A stretch of 64,000 bases of DNA, taken from Providencia rettgeri (lineage in GTDB: Bacteria; Pseudomonadota; Gammaproteobacteria; Enterobacterales; Enterobacteriaceae). Positions 10,209 to 18,666 of the stretch are shown piece after piece. The stretch lies in the NCBI RefSeq assembly GCF_001874625.1, contig NZ_CP017671.1, forward strand, positions 4,092,001 through 4,156,000. Direction: 5' to 3'. The number at the start of each line of letters is the position of its first letter. Positions within the stretch are counted from its first letter, which is position 1. A program made the position numbers and the translations under genes. The notes under the pieces were generated by a model. The model saw only the letters and a program-made list of their open reading frames with translations, was not told the origin of the DNA and ran no database searches.

Positions 10209-10587
10209 TTTATCGTCCCCGTCTTCATGGTTCTGAGTGTTTGTATTTGATTTGTAGTAGATTATTATGGTTGACAGGTACAATGCCTGATATTTCAAAA
10301 TACAGCGAATAAGGCTATATATTTCATAACATTAAACAAGATAATTATGCTAAATAGCAAATGGATATGGTAGGTAATTACATTAGATGCAGAATAAAAA
10401 ACTAATGTGTTTAAGTGGTTTTTATGTAAATACCAGTGTTATATTCTAGTTAAATTTAAATTAATCCGAGCTAAACTCGGAAAATTAAGTCGTACCAAAT
10501 TTTTCTCTCTAAAACCCAAAAACCAGTTGTAGATCACTCTGGCAGGATCAGTGACTGCAACCCTTACAGGGAAACGGACAAAACATC
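10209..10587. other. livK/panM divergent intergenic region
   Basis: 379 bases between divergent starts that must hold both promoters. It contains a small hairpin (TCCGAG at 10465-10470 with CTCGGA at 10476-10481) on the livK-leader side. I cannot assign operators with confidence, and there is no plausible ORF. Confidence 0.4.
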
Positions 10588-11013
10588 ATGAGACTCACTA
10601 TTATCCCTTTGGTCATTCCTACTGAACAGCAATACCTAGACTTACATAAAATCTGGCCTGACCAGAGCCAACATGAACTTACTGAAATACTTAAAACTGG
10701 GGAACAGTTTTATGCTGCTCGCTTTAATGAAAGGTTACTTGCAGCCGCTAAAGTGAGCGTTGACCATCATCATGCCATTATTCGTGATTTTTGTGTTCGT
10801 GAGGCGACTCGTCGCAGAGGTGTTGGCTTATATTTAATGCAAGAAATTTTCCGAGCTCATCCTGATGTAGAACACTGGCAGTTCAATTTCAGTCATGTTT
10901 TGCCACAAGAAAAACAACACATGCAATTATTTTTAACCGCCTGCGGGTTTAATGCGACAATACAACCAGACGTATGGGAAAAACAGATAGGCTACCTACA
11001 TGAAGTTAAATAA
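10588..11013 (+). CDS. panM: PanD maturation factor PanM (PanZ), GNAT fold
   Basis: GNAT-fold protein that binds acetyl-CoA and triggers self-cleavage of pro-PanD to active aspartate decarboxylase, coupling beta-alanine/pantothenate synthesis to CoA level. It has 141 residues. The acetyl-CoA-binding signature REATRRRGVGLYLM is visible at about residues 70-83, and the N-terminus matches the E. coli protein (LHKIWPD, IYAARFNERLLAA-like). E. coli panM likewise sits next to liv genes, which supports the call. The next gene starts 14 bases before its stop. Confidence 0.92.
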   Translation: MRLTIIPLVIPTEQQYLDLHKIWPDQSQHELTEILKTGEQFYAARFNERLLAAAKVSVDHHHAIIRDFCVREATRRRGVGLYLMQEIFRAHPDVEHWQFNFSHVLPQEKQHMQLFLTACGFNATIQPDVWEKQIGYLHEVK

Positions 11014-11386
11014 AATCCATCATGTTGCGATCATCGCCTCAAATTTTGAAGTCAGTAAAGATTTTTACTGCCGTATTTTAGGTTTAAACTTACTAGCACA
11101 ATACTACCGTGCTGAAAGCCATTCATGGAAAGCAGACTTAGCTTTTGGGGAACATTATCAAATTGAATTATTCAGTTTTATTGATCCACCAGCAAGGTTG
11201 AGCTACCCCGAAGCAGCAGGGCTTCGCCACCTTGCTTTTAGTGTTGATAACTTAGATAAATGGGTCGCTTATTTAGCAAAACAAGGGGTGACTTGTGAAG
11301 AAATACGGATTGACCCTTACACTCAAAAAAGATTCACGTTTTTTGCTGACCCTGATGGCCTTCCATTAGAGTTGTATAGCGACTAA
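11000..11386 (+). CDS. gloA2: VOC/glyoxalase-I-like metalloprotein (YaeR family)
   Basis: 128-residue vicinal-oxygen-chelate protein that closely resembles E. coli YaeR/GloA2. The N-terminal KIHHVAIIASNFEVSKDFYC motif is split as IHHVAIIASN and SKDFYC, and the C-terminal RFTFFADPDGLPLELY carries the metal-ligand glutamate. The predicted role is a small glyoxalase or related isomerase; the substrate is not known from sequence. It overlaps panM by 14 bases in another frame, so the two are probably co-transcribed. In E. coli yaeR is elsewhere (near tilS), so this adjacency is a lineage feature. Confidence 0.88.
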   Translation: MKLNKIHHVAIIASNFEVSKDFYCRILGLNLLAQYYRAESHSWKADLAFGEHYQIELFSFIDPPARLSYPEAAGLRHLAFSVDNLDKWVAYLAKQGVTCEEIRIDPYTQKRFTFFADPDGLPLELYSD

Positions 11387-11442
11387 GAGTAGGTTGTTTG
11401 CCTATTTATAAGGCCAGAAATAAAAACAGAATATAAGATGTG

Positions 11443-11489
11443 ATTATCTGCATTTATACTCCATTTTATTGAAGACAAATGCAGATAAT
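11443..11489. terminator. Inverted repeat between gloA2 and rpoH
   Basis: ATTATCTGCATTT (11443-11455) and AAATGCAGATAAT (11477-11489) are perfect 13-bp arms around a 21-base loop, placed between convergent genes. Probably a shared 3'-end hairpin; the U-tracts are weak. Confidence 0.5.
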
Positions 11490-11517
11490 TATTTACCGCA
11501 GTTTATTTAACAACAAA

Positions 11518-12393
11518 TTACATCTCGTCGTCATCTTCTTCCATGGCTAAACGCAGTTTTTTCATGGCATTTTTTTCTAACTGACGAACACGCTCAGCTG
11601 ATACACCGTACTTATCAGCCAGTTCTTGCAACGTCGTTTTGTTGTCATCATCAAGCCAGCGTGCCCGAATAATGTCTTGGCTGCGCTCATCTAAGGAATC
11701 TAATGCATCAGATAGCCGATCAGTCGCGTGACTTTCCCAGTTATCATCTTCAATGGAACCTGCAAAATCCGATGATTTATCCTGCAAAAATAAGACTGGC
11801 GCAATTGGACCGCCGAAATCACCGCTATCGTCGTCATCTGACATATCAAATGCCATATCCTGTGCGGCCATGCGAGATTCCATTTCGCGGACATCTTTCG
11901 TGCTTACTCCAAGTTCTTCAGCAACCATATCCACTTCTTCTTGATTAAACCAACCAAGACGCTTTTTATTTTTTCTTAGATTAAAGAATAGCTTACGCTG
12001 AGATTTAGTTGTTGCAACTTTTACGATACGCCAATTGCGTAACACATATTCATGAATTTCTGCTTTGATCCAGTGAACCGCAAAGGAAACTAAGCGAACA
12101 CCAACCTCAGGATTAAAACGACGCACCGCTTTCATCAAGCCGATATTTCCTTCCTGAATTAAATCCGCTTGCGGCAAACCATACCCCGCATAACTACGAG
12201 CAACATGAATAACAAAGCGCAAATGCGACAAAATAAGTTGCTTGGCAGCATCCAGATCACCGTGGTAATGCAGCCGTTCAGCAAGTTCCTTTTCTTCCTC
12301 AGCGGTAAGCATCGGGTAAGCATTAGCCGCCCTAACATAGGCTTCAATACTTCCTTGTGGAACAAGAGCTAAGGATTGCATATCTTTGGTCAT
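11518..12393 (-). CDS. rpoH: RNA polymerase heat-shock sigma factor RpoH (sigma-32)
   Basis: Sigma-70-family factor directing heat-shock transcription; it is expected to act on the groES promoter in this window. The 291 residues show region 2 (the [17 protein letters not shown] core and [14 protein letters not shown]), the RpoH-box [17 protein letters not shown], and region 4 helix-turn-helix ([20 protein letters not shown]). The start is preceded by GAGGATC. Placement next to ftsXEY is conserved in enterics. It is slightly longer than E. coli (284) because of an acidic insertion around [11 protein letters not shown] and an acidic C-terminus. Confidence 0.98.
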   Translation of the reverse strand: MTKDMQSLALVPQGSIEAYVRAANAYPMLTAEEEKELAERLHYHGDLDAAKQLILSHLRFVIHVARSYAGYGLPQADLIQEGNIGLMKAVRRFNPEVGVRLVSFAVHWIKAEIHEYVLRNWRIVKVATTKSQRKLFFNLRKNKKRLGWFNQEEVDMVAEELGVSTKDVREMESRMAAQDMAFDMSDDDDSGDFGGPIAPVLFLQDKSSDFAGSIEDDNWESHATDRLSDALDSLDERSQDIIRARWLDDDNKTTLQELADKYGVSAERVRQLEKNAMKKLRLAMEEDDDEM

Positions 12394-12591
12394 TCAGATC
12401 CTCTATAAACAAAATGGAAAACAGATTGGTTTGATGTCGATAACCGTATTGGTTAATCATGAAGTAAACATAGAGTTTAGCAGTTTAACGGCATTAAATA
12501 AATTATATACAGGAATTGTTAACAGTAGGTCAATATAAGACAAAACAATCCAGACTAAGTTCACTTTTAAAATAAAGACCTAATAAAATCA

Positions 12592-12623
12592 AGGGCTAAT
12601 AAGCATTCATTACCCATAGCCCT
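12592..12623 (-). terminator. Weak terminator after ftsX
   Basis: AGGGCTA (12592-12598) and TAGCCCT (12617-12623) form a stem 27 bases past the ftsX stop. On the minus strand it is followed by TTGATTTTATT, a poor U-rich tail. Confidence 0.4.
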
Positions 12624-12649
12624 CGATAAAAGCCACTAAAAACAATCTA

Positions 12650-13627
12650 TTACTCTGGTGTAAAATGACGTAAATGTTGAAGTGTCGCCAACCATGCTGC
12701 AACCCAACCTACCATTGCAGATAATAAGAGGATCAATAATGACTCTTCCCACAATAGCCCTTCAATATTAAATTGAGTCCCAAACACACTTGCGACTTGC
12801 GCAACACCAGCCGATAACTGCCAAACCAGTAAGAAGGTCATAATTAAGGAGATTATGGCGCCTAAAGCCCCTAAAAAAAGCCCCCCATTTAAAAATGGCC
12901 TCATGATAAAACCATCAGTTGCGCCGATCAACTTCATCACATTGATCGTATCTCGTCGAGCAAAAATATTTAGCCGCACACTGTTACCAATTACAAGGAA
13001 CAATGACACAATCATTAAAATACCAATCACGGAAGCAATGCTCCCCACCAAATTGGTTAATGATGCTAAACGCGCAAACCAGCTATCATCCATGCGAACT
13101 TCTTCAATACCATTCACTTGACTGACCCGGTCTCGAAGTGTGGTCAGTACCGTTGACCCTTCAAAGTCAATTTTTGGCGTTATGATCGCCACCGCAGGCA
13201 ATGGGTTTTCTTCAAGCATATCAAGTGCGGTACTAAAACCAGACCAGCTACGAAATTCGCTCATTGCTTGGTCCCTTGAAAGGTAATTAACGTTTTCCAC
13301 ACCTTCAAGAGCCTGTAATTGAGTCACCACATTTTGACCACCTTGTTCATCAAGAGATTTATCCAGATAAACTGTGAGTTGTGGTGTTGGATACCACTGT
13401 GCTGCTGCTTGTGAGACGTTTTTCCACACAATATAACAAAGGCTTGGTAAAGCGAGTGAAATCGCTATCACCATCACCGTTAAAAAGGTGGCTAAAGGTT
13501 GCCTAAGCATATCGGCAAGTGCATTAAGCCACGAATAACGCCATTGCTCACGCCACCCGCCCTTTAGTGCTTTACTTTTCGATTGCATGGTGCGTTCTGG
13601 CCTGCCTTTACGGACATTCTTAGCCAT
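12650..13627 (-). CDS. ftsX: Cell division protein FtsX
   Basis: Inner-membrane partner of FtsE; together they activate periplasmic amidases (via EnvC) and divisome assembly. Four membrane segments are seen (about residues 55-80, 205-230, 255-285 and 300-320) with a large periplasmic loop between the first two. The start is [13 protein letters not shown], overlapping the ftsE stop by 8 bases; a longer open frame of 20 extra codons lies inside ftsE and is rejected. The N-terminus is basic and cytoplasmic, as usual. Confidence 0.95.
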   Translation of the reverse strand: MAKNVRKGRPERTMQSKSKALKGGWREQWRYSWLNALADMLRQPLATFLTVMVIAISLALPSLCYIVWKNVSQAAAQWYPTPQLTVYLDKSLDEQGGQNVVTQLQALEGVENVNYLSRDQAMSEFRSWSGFSTALDMLEENPLPAVAIITPKIDFEGSTVLTTLRDRVSQVNGIEEVRMDDSWFARLASLTNLVGSIASVIGILMIVSLFLVIGNSVRLNIFARRDTINVMKLIGATDGFIMRPFLNGGLFLGALGAIISLIMTFLLVWQLSAGVAQVASVFGTQFNIEGLLWEESLLILLLSAMVGWVAAWLATLQHLRHFTPE

Positions 13628-14285
13628 GTTGACCTCCAAGCATGCGGCCTTCACTAAGTGTAAGAACACGATAGTTACGACGTTCAATCAATGCAATATC
13701 GTGTGTTGCCATTAATACCGTCACGCCAACGCGGTTAAACTCTTCAAATAAACGCATAATACCTTCCGATAGCTCGCCATCAAGGTTACCGGTTGGTTCA
13801 TCCGCGAGTAACATCGTTGGCTTATTCACCACGGCTCGTGCAATACCCACTCGCTGCTGTTCCCCACCAGATAATTGGATAGGGAAATTTTTCGCTTTAT
13901 CCAATAACCCAACTTTATCCAATGCAGCAGAAACGCGCCTACGAATATCTTCTGTACTCGCCCCAGAGATAATCAATGGCATCGCTACGTTATCATAAAC
14001 AGTTCGATCAAATAGCAGGTGGTGATCCTGAAAAATCATGCCGATCTGCCTGCGCAGAAATGGGATCTCCCGATTCTTCAAGCGGCTAATATCGTGACCA
14101 TTAAACAAAATGTGGCCCGCACTTGGGCGCTCAATGCCACATATTAGTTTAAGTAACGTACTTTTACCTGCGCCTGAGTGGCCTGTTAAAAATGCCATTT
14201 CCCCTGGTTGAATATGAAAATCAACCCCTTGGAGAGCTTGGCGGCCACCGCGATAAGCTTTACTAACGTGTTCAAAGCGGATCAT
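13620..14285 (-). CDS. ftsE: Cell division ATP-binding protein FtsE
   Basis: ABC-type ATPase of the FtsEX complex, 221 residues. Walker [14 protein letters not shown], signature [14 protein letters not shown], Walker [13 protein letters not shown] and the switch region ATHD are visible. It lies 6 bases downstream of ftsY and overlaps ftsX by 8 bases, the conserved ftsYEX order. Confidence 0.98.
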   Translation of the reverse strand: MIRFEHVSKAYRGGRQALQGVDFHIQPGEMAFLTGHSGAGKSTLLKLICGIERPSAGHILFNGHDISRLKNREIPFLRRQIGMIFQDHHLLFDRTVYDNVAMPLIISGASTEDIRRRVSAALDKVGLLDKAKNFPIQLSGGEQQRVGIARAVVNKPTMLLADEPTGNLDGELSEGIMRLFEEFNRVGVTVLMATHDIALIERRNYRVLTLSEGRMLGGQHG

Positions 14286-14291
14286 CGAAAA

Positions 14292-16244
14292 TTATTCCTC
14301 TCGGGCAAATAGAGCCTCGATAAAGTCATCTGCTTTAAATGGACGTAAATCTTCAATACCTTCACCAATACCAATGTAACGAATTGGAATACCAAATTGG
14401 TCTGCAATAGAGAAAATTACCCCACCTTTTGCTGTGCCATCGAGCTTAGTCAATGTGATACCAGTCAAACCAACAGCTTCATCAAAAAGTTTGGCCTGAC
14501 TTACCGCGTTTTGTCCAGTACTCGCATCTAGCGTTAACATAATTTCATGCGGTGCGTTTTCATCCAATTTTTTCATCACGCGAACAATTTTCTTCAGTTC
14601 TTCCATTAAGTGTGATTTATTTTGTAAACGCCCTGCAGTATCAGCAATTAAGACATCAGCACCTTTAGCTTGCGCTGATTGAATTGCATCAAAAATAACT
14701 GAGGCGGGGTCTGCACCGGTGTGTTGAGCAACCACAGGGATTTTATTACGTTCACCCCACACTTGGAGTTGTTCAACCGCTGCGGCACGGAAAGTATCCC
14801 CCGCAGCTAACATGACGCTTTTCCCTTCCGACTGGTATTGACGTGCTAATTTACCAATCGTGGTTGTTTTACCCACTCCATTAACCCCAACCATTAGAAT
14901 AACATAGGGTTTTTTATCTTCGATCACGAGTGGTTTATCCACTTTCGCTAAAATATCAGACATTTCCTCACGCAATTTGCCATATAAAGCCTCAGCATCT
15001 TTCAGGTCTTTACGGCTAGCATGCGCGGTGAGGTTATTAATAATTTTACGAGTGGTATCTACACCAACATCTGCAATTAATAATTGTTCTTCAAGTTCAT
15101 CAAATAGGTCATCATCAATTTTCTTACCAGAAAATAACCCCAAAAAGCCTGAACCTAAATTTTGACGGGTCTTCAATAACCCTTTCTTTAGCCTAGCAAA
15201 GAAACCCTCTTTTTTGGGTTTTTCTTGTTCTGTTGGCGAATTATTTTTTTCTTCTTCTAAACGTAAGCGCTCGGCTTCGGCTTCTTGGCGTTCACGTTCT
15301 GCTTGCTCTTCCGCTAACCGTGCCGCTTCGGCTTCTTGGCGTTCACGCTCTGCTTGTTCTTCCGCTAACCGTGCCGCTTCGGCTTCTTGACGTTCACGCT
15401 CTGCTTGTTCTTCTGCTAACCGTGCTGCTTCGGCTTCTTGACGTTCACGCTCTGCTTGCTCTTCCGCTAACCGTGCTGCTTCGGCTTCTTGGCGTTCACG
15501 CTCTGCTTGCTCTTCTGCTAACCGTGCTGCTTCGGCTTCTTGGCGTTCACGCTCTGCTTGCTCTTCCGCTAACCGTGCCGCTTCGGCTTCTTTGCGTTCA
15601 CGCTCTGCTTGCTCTTCCGCTAACCGTGCTGCTTCGGCTTCTTGGCGTTCACGCTCTGCTTGTTCTTCCGCTAACCGTGCCGCTTCGGCTTCTTGGCGTT
15701 CACGTTCTGCTTGTTCTTCCGCTGCTTTAATCGTCGCTAAATCAGCTTGACGCTGTTGTTCTAAAGCCTCTTCTGCAGCCTGAATAGCGGCTAATTCTGC
15801 TTGGCGCTGGCGCTCCATTTCGACTTCAGCCACACGCATTGCCTCAGCTTCCAAACGCTCACGCTCCGCCTGCTCTGCTATGAGCCGTGCTTCTTCTGCC
15901 TCTTGGCGTTCAAGTTCTGCTTGTTCTTGGGCTGCCTGAATCGCCGCTATTTGTGCTTCACGCTCTTTTTCTGCTTGCTCAGTTGCTGTTTCAATTGCAG
16001 CTTGCTGTTCCTCATACTGACGCTGAGCTTCATCTTCAGCCGCTTTAATGGCAGCCTGCTCGGCTTGATGTTGTCGTTCTGCTTCTGCGGTTGCGATATC
16101 TATTGCAACTTCTTGCTCTTGCGGCTGTTTTTCAGCTTCGTCAGCCGTATTTGTTTGTTGATGGTCTGTTTTCTGAGTATCTTCTTCATTTTTACGACCA
16201 AACCCCAACCATGAAAAGAACCCTTTTTTCTTGTCTTTAGCCAT
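14292..16244 (-). CDS. ftsY: Signal recognition particle receptor FtsY with a repeat-expanded N-terminal domain
   Basis: SRP receptor GTPase that docks ribosome-SRP complexes at the inner membrane. The C-terminal NG domain is standard: P-loop GVNGVGKTTTIGKL, DTAGRLQNKSHLMEEL and TKLDGTAKGG. The N-terminal acidic A domain is greatly enlarged, giving 650 residues against 497 in E. coli. From about residue 175 to 327 it contains nine near-identical 17-residue repeats based on QAERERQEAEAARLAEE, predicted to form a long charged single helix or coiled coil. More degenerate repeats precede them. The very N-terminus (MAKDKKKGFFSWLGFGRK) keeps the membrane-targeting amphipathic segment. It is divergent from rsmD. 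Confidence 0.97.
   Translation of the reverse strand: MAKDKKKGFFSWLGFGRKNEEDTQKTDHQQTNTADEAEKQPQEQEVAIDIATAEAERQHQAEQAAIKAAEDEAQRQYEEQQAAIETATEQAEKEREAQIAAIQAAQEQAELERQEAEEARLIAEQAERERLEAEAMRVAEVEMERQRQAELAAIQAAEEALEQQRQADLATIKAAEEQAERERQEAEAARLAEEQAERERQEAEAARLAEEQAERERKEAEAARLAEEQAERERQEAEAARLAEEQAERERQEAEAARLAEEQAERERQEAEAARLAEEQAERERQEAEAARLAEEQAERERQEAEAARLAEEQAERERQEAEAERLRLEEEKNNSPTEQEKPKKEGFFARLKKGLLKTRQNLGSGFLGLFSGKKIDDDLFDELEEQLLIADVGVDTTRKIINNLTAHASRKDLKDAEALYGKLREEMSDILAKVDKPLVIEDKKPYVILMVGVNGVGKTTTIGKLARQYQSEGKSVMLAAGDTFRAAAVEQLQVWGERNKIPVVAQHTGADPASVIFDAIQSAQAKGADVLIADTAGRLQNKSHLMEELKKIVRVMKKLDENAPHEIMLTLDASTGQNAVSQAKLFDEAVGLTGITLTKLDGTAKGGVIFSIADQFGIPIRYIGIGEGIEDLRPFKADDFIEALFAREE
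15263..15722 (-). repeat. Nine tandem 51-bp repeats inside ftsY
   Basis: Near-identical 51-base units, each encoding 17 residues (QAERERQEAEAARLAEE; the third unit has K for Q and the last diverges). Synonymous differences between units are few (for example GTGCCGC against GTGCTGC), pointing to recent expansion or homogenisation. Because the unit is a multiple of three, copy-number change would keep the frame. Confidence 0.92.
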
Positions 16245-16520
16245 TTGCCACTACACTCCTCGCGGTAAAAATATGGCACTCGATAATTAAATCGCGATAA
16301 AATTACATCCAGTCTACCATTTCATCGCTCAGCAACACATATCTGAAAGAAAAATCCTGAAAATTTAATCTAAATTTGGGTGTTAAAACTGTGAGAATAA
16401 AACGCTATAATTGAAATCCAACCAATAAGGAATAACAACACTGCAACTTATCGTCTGACAGGTATACAATAGTAACAATCAATTTTAAGTACATAAACCA
16501 GCTAAGTAGCAATAAATATT

Positions 16521-17102
16521 ATGGCAAAAAAACCACAATCAGCCCCTTTAGGGCAAATTCGAATTATTGGTGGAAAATGGCGAGGCAGAAAACTACCTGT
16601 TCGCGATAGTGAAGGCTTACGCCCAACAACAGATAGAATAAAAGAAACCTTATTTAACTGGTTAATGCCTGTTATTCGTGATGCTCGCTGCTTAGATTGC
16701 TTTGCAGGAAGCGGGGCTTTAGGCTTTGAGGCTCTTTCTCGCTTTGCCCAGACTGTAACCTTTATTGAGCTTGATAAACAAAACGCACAGCTATTAGCCG
16801 AAAATAAAACCCGCTTGCAAGCCGATAATGCCTCTGTTGTCAATAATAATACCCTTAATATACTAAACCAATCAGGGGCCCCTTTTGATGTGGTTTTTAT
16901 TGACCCACCATTTCGAAAAGGGTTACTTAATGAAACCATTCAATTATTAGAAAAAAACCAATGGTTAGCAGAGGAAAGCTGGGTATACATTGAGTCAGAA
17001 GCGGAGTCACCACTTACTGACATTCCAGCGAATTGGCAACTTCACCGCGAAAAAATAGCTGGGCAAGTTGCTTATCGTCTTTTCATCCGAACTTTACTTT
17101 AG
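16521..17102 (+). CDS. rsmD: 16S rRNA (guanine-966-N2) methyltransferase
   Basis: Rossmann-fold SAM methyltransferase that modifies G966 of 16S rRNA. The 193 residues include the SAM-binding segment CLDCFAGSGALGFEALSR and the catalytic DPPF motif in VVFIDPPFRKG. The N-terminus has the RNA-binding RIIGGKWRGRKLPV stretch. It starts divergently from ftsY and is followed after 10 bases by yhhL, the same order as in E. coli. Confidence 0.96.
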   Translation: MAKKPQSAPLGQIRIIGGKWRGRKLPVRDSEGLRPTTDRIKETLFNWLMPVIRDARCLDCFAGSGALGFEALSRFAQTVTFIELDKQNAQLLAENKTRLQADNASVVNNNTLNILNQSGAPFDVVFIDPPFRKGLLNETIQLLEKNQWLAEESWVYIESEAESPLTDIPANWQLHREKIAGQVAYRLFIRTLL

Positions 17103-17112
17103 GGAAAAAAAC

Positions 17113-17409
17113 ATGTTTATTAACATTGGACGCCTGCTGATGATTTGTGTTTGGGGCTTTATGGTATTTAACCTTATTCACCCGTTTCCTAAGCCACTGA
17201 AATACTTTATGGATATTGCAATGGTGTTTATGGTTTTCATGCATGCACTGCAAACTATCTTTCTTAAAGCGACCCTCCCTAAAGGGGAGAAAATCTCAGG
17301 TTTAGTTCAACTACGAATTTTCTTTTTTGGGGTTTTTGAAATGCTAGCTATGCAGAAAAAAACCAAAGCCGCGTTGGAAGAAGCAAAGAAAAAACAGTCC
17401 GGCCAATAA
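17113..17409 (+). CDS. yhhL: DUF1145 inner-membrane protein YhhL
   Basis: Small membrane protein of 98 residues and unknown function with two or three hydrophobic segments (about 5-20, 30-50 and 70-85) and a Lys-rich tail. The start at MFINIGRL was chosen because AGGGAAAAAA lies directly upstream and it sits 10 bases after rsmD; an upstream ATG lies within rsmD. The family and the position after rsmD match E. coli yhhL. Confidence 0.88.
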   Translation: MFINIGRLLMICVWGFMVFNLIHPFPKPLKYFMDIAMVFMVFMHALQTIFLKATLPKGEKISGLVQLRIFFFGVFEMLAMQKKTKAALEEAKKKQSGQ

Positions 17410-17413
17410 GGCC

Positions 17414-17764
17414 CTAGGCTGGCTCAAAACGAACAAACCGCGTACCTTGCATAATAAGTTTACCTTCGCGGCCTAACTCAACGTCTTGGTATTGTTCTTC
17501 CGTTACAATAGTTTTGATTATTTCACCACTTGATAGCGTTTTGAAATAAATTTCATAACGAAAAGTTTCTGGAGAGACAACATCTCGCTCTCTAGAACGC
17601 ATGTTAGGGTAAGGGTAATCTTTTTTATTATCGACTTTAACTAAATAAGTCACAGGCAAAGAGTTATCATTAATTTCATTTTGCTTGCGTTGGTCAAAAA
17701 AGCGCTTTGTTGCTAAAACAGCAATGATCGCAAGAACGATAATCAGTAATATTGGCTTATTCAT
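17414..17764 (-). CDS. yhhM: DUF2500 protein YhhM
   Basis: 116-residue protein with one N-terminal membrane anchor (PILLIIVLAIIAVLA) and a soluble domain that probably lies in the periplasm. The C-terminal LIMQGTRFVRFEP matches the DUF2500 ending KGTRFVSF of E. coli YhhM. The function is unknown. It is convergent with yhhL with only 4 bases between the stops, and divergent from yhhN. Confidence 0.87.
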   Translation of the reverse strand: MNKPILLIIVLAIIAVLATKRFFDQRKQNEINDNSLPVTYLVKVDNKKDYPYPNMRSRERDVVSPETFRYEIYFKTLSSGEIIKTIVTEEQYQDVELGREGKLIMQGTRFVRFEPA

Positions 17765-17884
17765 AATGTGAATTTTGTTTAAAAAGTCAGTAACTGTAGT
17801 TTATCTTATTTATATAAATAGGACACGTTATCTAAGTAACCTAATCACTGTAGTTTCACTCATTGAACTTATAAGGATATGTGT

Positions 17885-18514
17885 ATGATTAGTTGGCCAT
17901 TCCTCGCTGTACTCTTTTCCGGTTGGTTGTATGTCGATGCAGCCTATCGAGGACCAGGGTGGCAACGTTGGTTATTTCGCCCTATTACACTGCTACTCTT
18001 ACTACTCTGGGGGTGGAGTTCTGAGGATTTAAATATTCAAAACTACCTGATTTTAGCAGGCCTATTAGTTTCTCTAGTAGCGGATCTTTCTCGCATGTTA
18101 TCTAGTGAACGCTTACTAACTTCAGTCGCATTGATGTTCTTGAGTTACCTGATTTATACCATTAGCTTTGGGATGCAATTAAATTTTGGCCTATTCTTAC
18201 CTTGGCTAGCTGTCCCTCTGATTATTGCAGCCGTTACTCTTGTTTTCATTTGGGGAAAGCTCGAAAATCTACAGGCTATTGTTTTTGCGTCGTTAATCAT
18301 GTGTATGATTATGGCATGGGTCGCAGGTGACCAGTACTTTGGGCTAGCTCGTGAATATAATTTTTCCATTATGATAGGGGCATCACTACTGTTCTTATCT
18401 AACTGTGTTTGGCTAATAGCACATTTCCGTATTCCATTTAAAGCCTCAAAAGCCGTTGTTGCCGCGCTCTATTTTATTGGACAATTCTTCATTGTTCGTG
18501 CCATTTATCTGTAA
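17885..18514 (+). CDS. yhhN: Lysoplasmalogenase-family membrane protein YhhN
   Basis: TMEM86/YhhN family, a multi-pass membrane protein of about 209 residues with some eight hydrophobic segments. Animal members hydrolyse the vinyl-ether bond of lysoplasmalogens; the bacterial role is unclear. The N-terminus WLYVDAAYRGPGWQRWLFRP-like segment matches E. coli YhhN. The start at 17885 is preferred over 17879 because AAGGA is 7 bases from it but only one from the earlier ATG. Confidence 0.88.
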   Translation: MISWPFLAVLFSGWLYVDAAYRGPGWQRWLFRPITLLLLLLWGWSSEDLNIQNYLILAGLLVSLVADLSRMLSSERLLTSVALMFLSYLIYTISFGMQLNFGLFLPWLAVPLIIAAVTLVFIWGKLENLQAIVFASLIMCMIMAWVAGDQYFGLAREYNFSIMIGASLLFLSNCVWLIAHFRIPFKASKAVVAALYFIGQFFIVRAIYL

Positions 18515-18537
18515 CAACAACTCATTCAAGTCTCACG

Positions 18538-18578
18538 CCAATTGATAAAAAATGCTATTTGAGAATTTTATCAATTGG
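18538..18578. repeat. Perfect 13-bp inverted repeat between yhhN and zntA
   Basis: CCAATTGATAAAA (18538-18550) and TTTTATCAATTGG (18566-18578) around a 15-base loop. Located 24 bases after yhhN and just before the zntA promoter. Probably the yhhN 3'-end hairpin, but it lacks a clean U-tract. Confidence 0.55.
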
Positions 18579-18593
18579 CACCTCTCTTTTAGT

Positions 18594-18625
18594 TTGACTC
18601 TGGAGTAGACTCCAAAGTGTAAGCT
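18594..18625 (+). promoter_or_regulatory. zntA promoter with ZntR (MerR-family) operator
   Basis: TTGACT (-35, 18594-18599) and TAAGCT (-10, 18620-18625) are separated by 20 bases, the over-long spacer typical of MerR-family activated promoters. The spacer holds the dyad ACTCTGGAGTagACTCCAAAGT, almost the same as the ZntR site at E. coli zntA. ZntR would twist this promoter into alignment when zinc, cadmium or lead is bound. No zntR gene is in the window. Confidence 0.85.
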
Positions 18626-18666
18626 TATCTGCAATGATAGAATATCTTGTTTGATAAGGGGCACTT

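Noticed and set aside
15263..15722. Possible CRISPR-like array from the regular repeats
   Set aside because: The repeats are contiguous with no unique spacers, lie in frame within ftsY, and no cas genes are present.
15233..15730. Plus-strand 165-codon open frame rich in Leu/His/Ala repeats opposite ftsY
   Set aside because: It is the antisense shadow of the 51-bp repeats in ftsY, with no ribosome site and no independent family.
16502..16939. Minus-strand 145-codon frame over rsmD
   Set aside because: It is an antisense shadow of a clear methyltransferase gene, and its sequence shows no family pattern.
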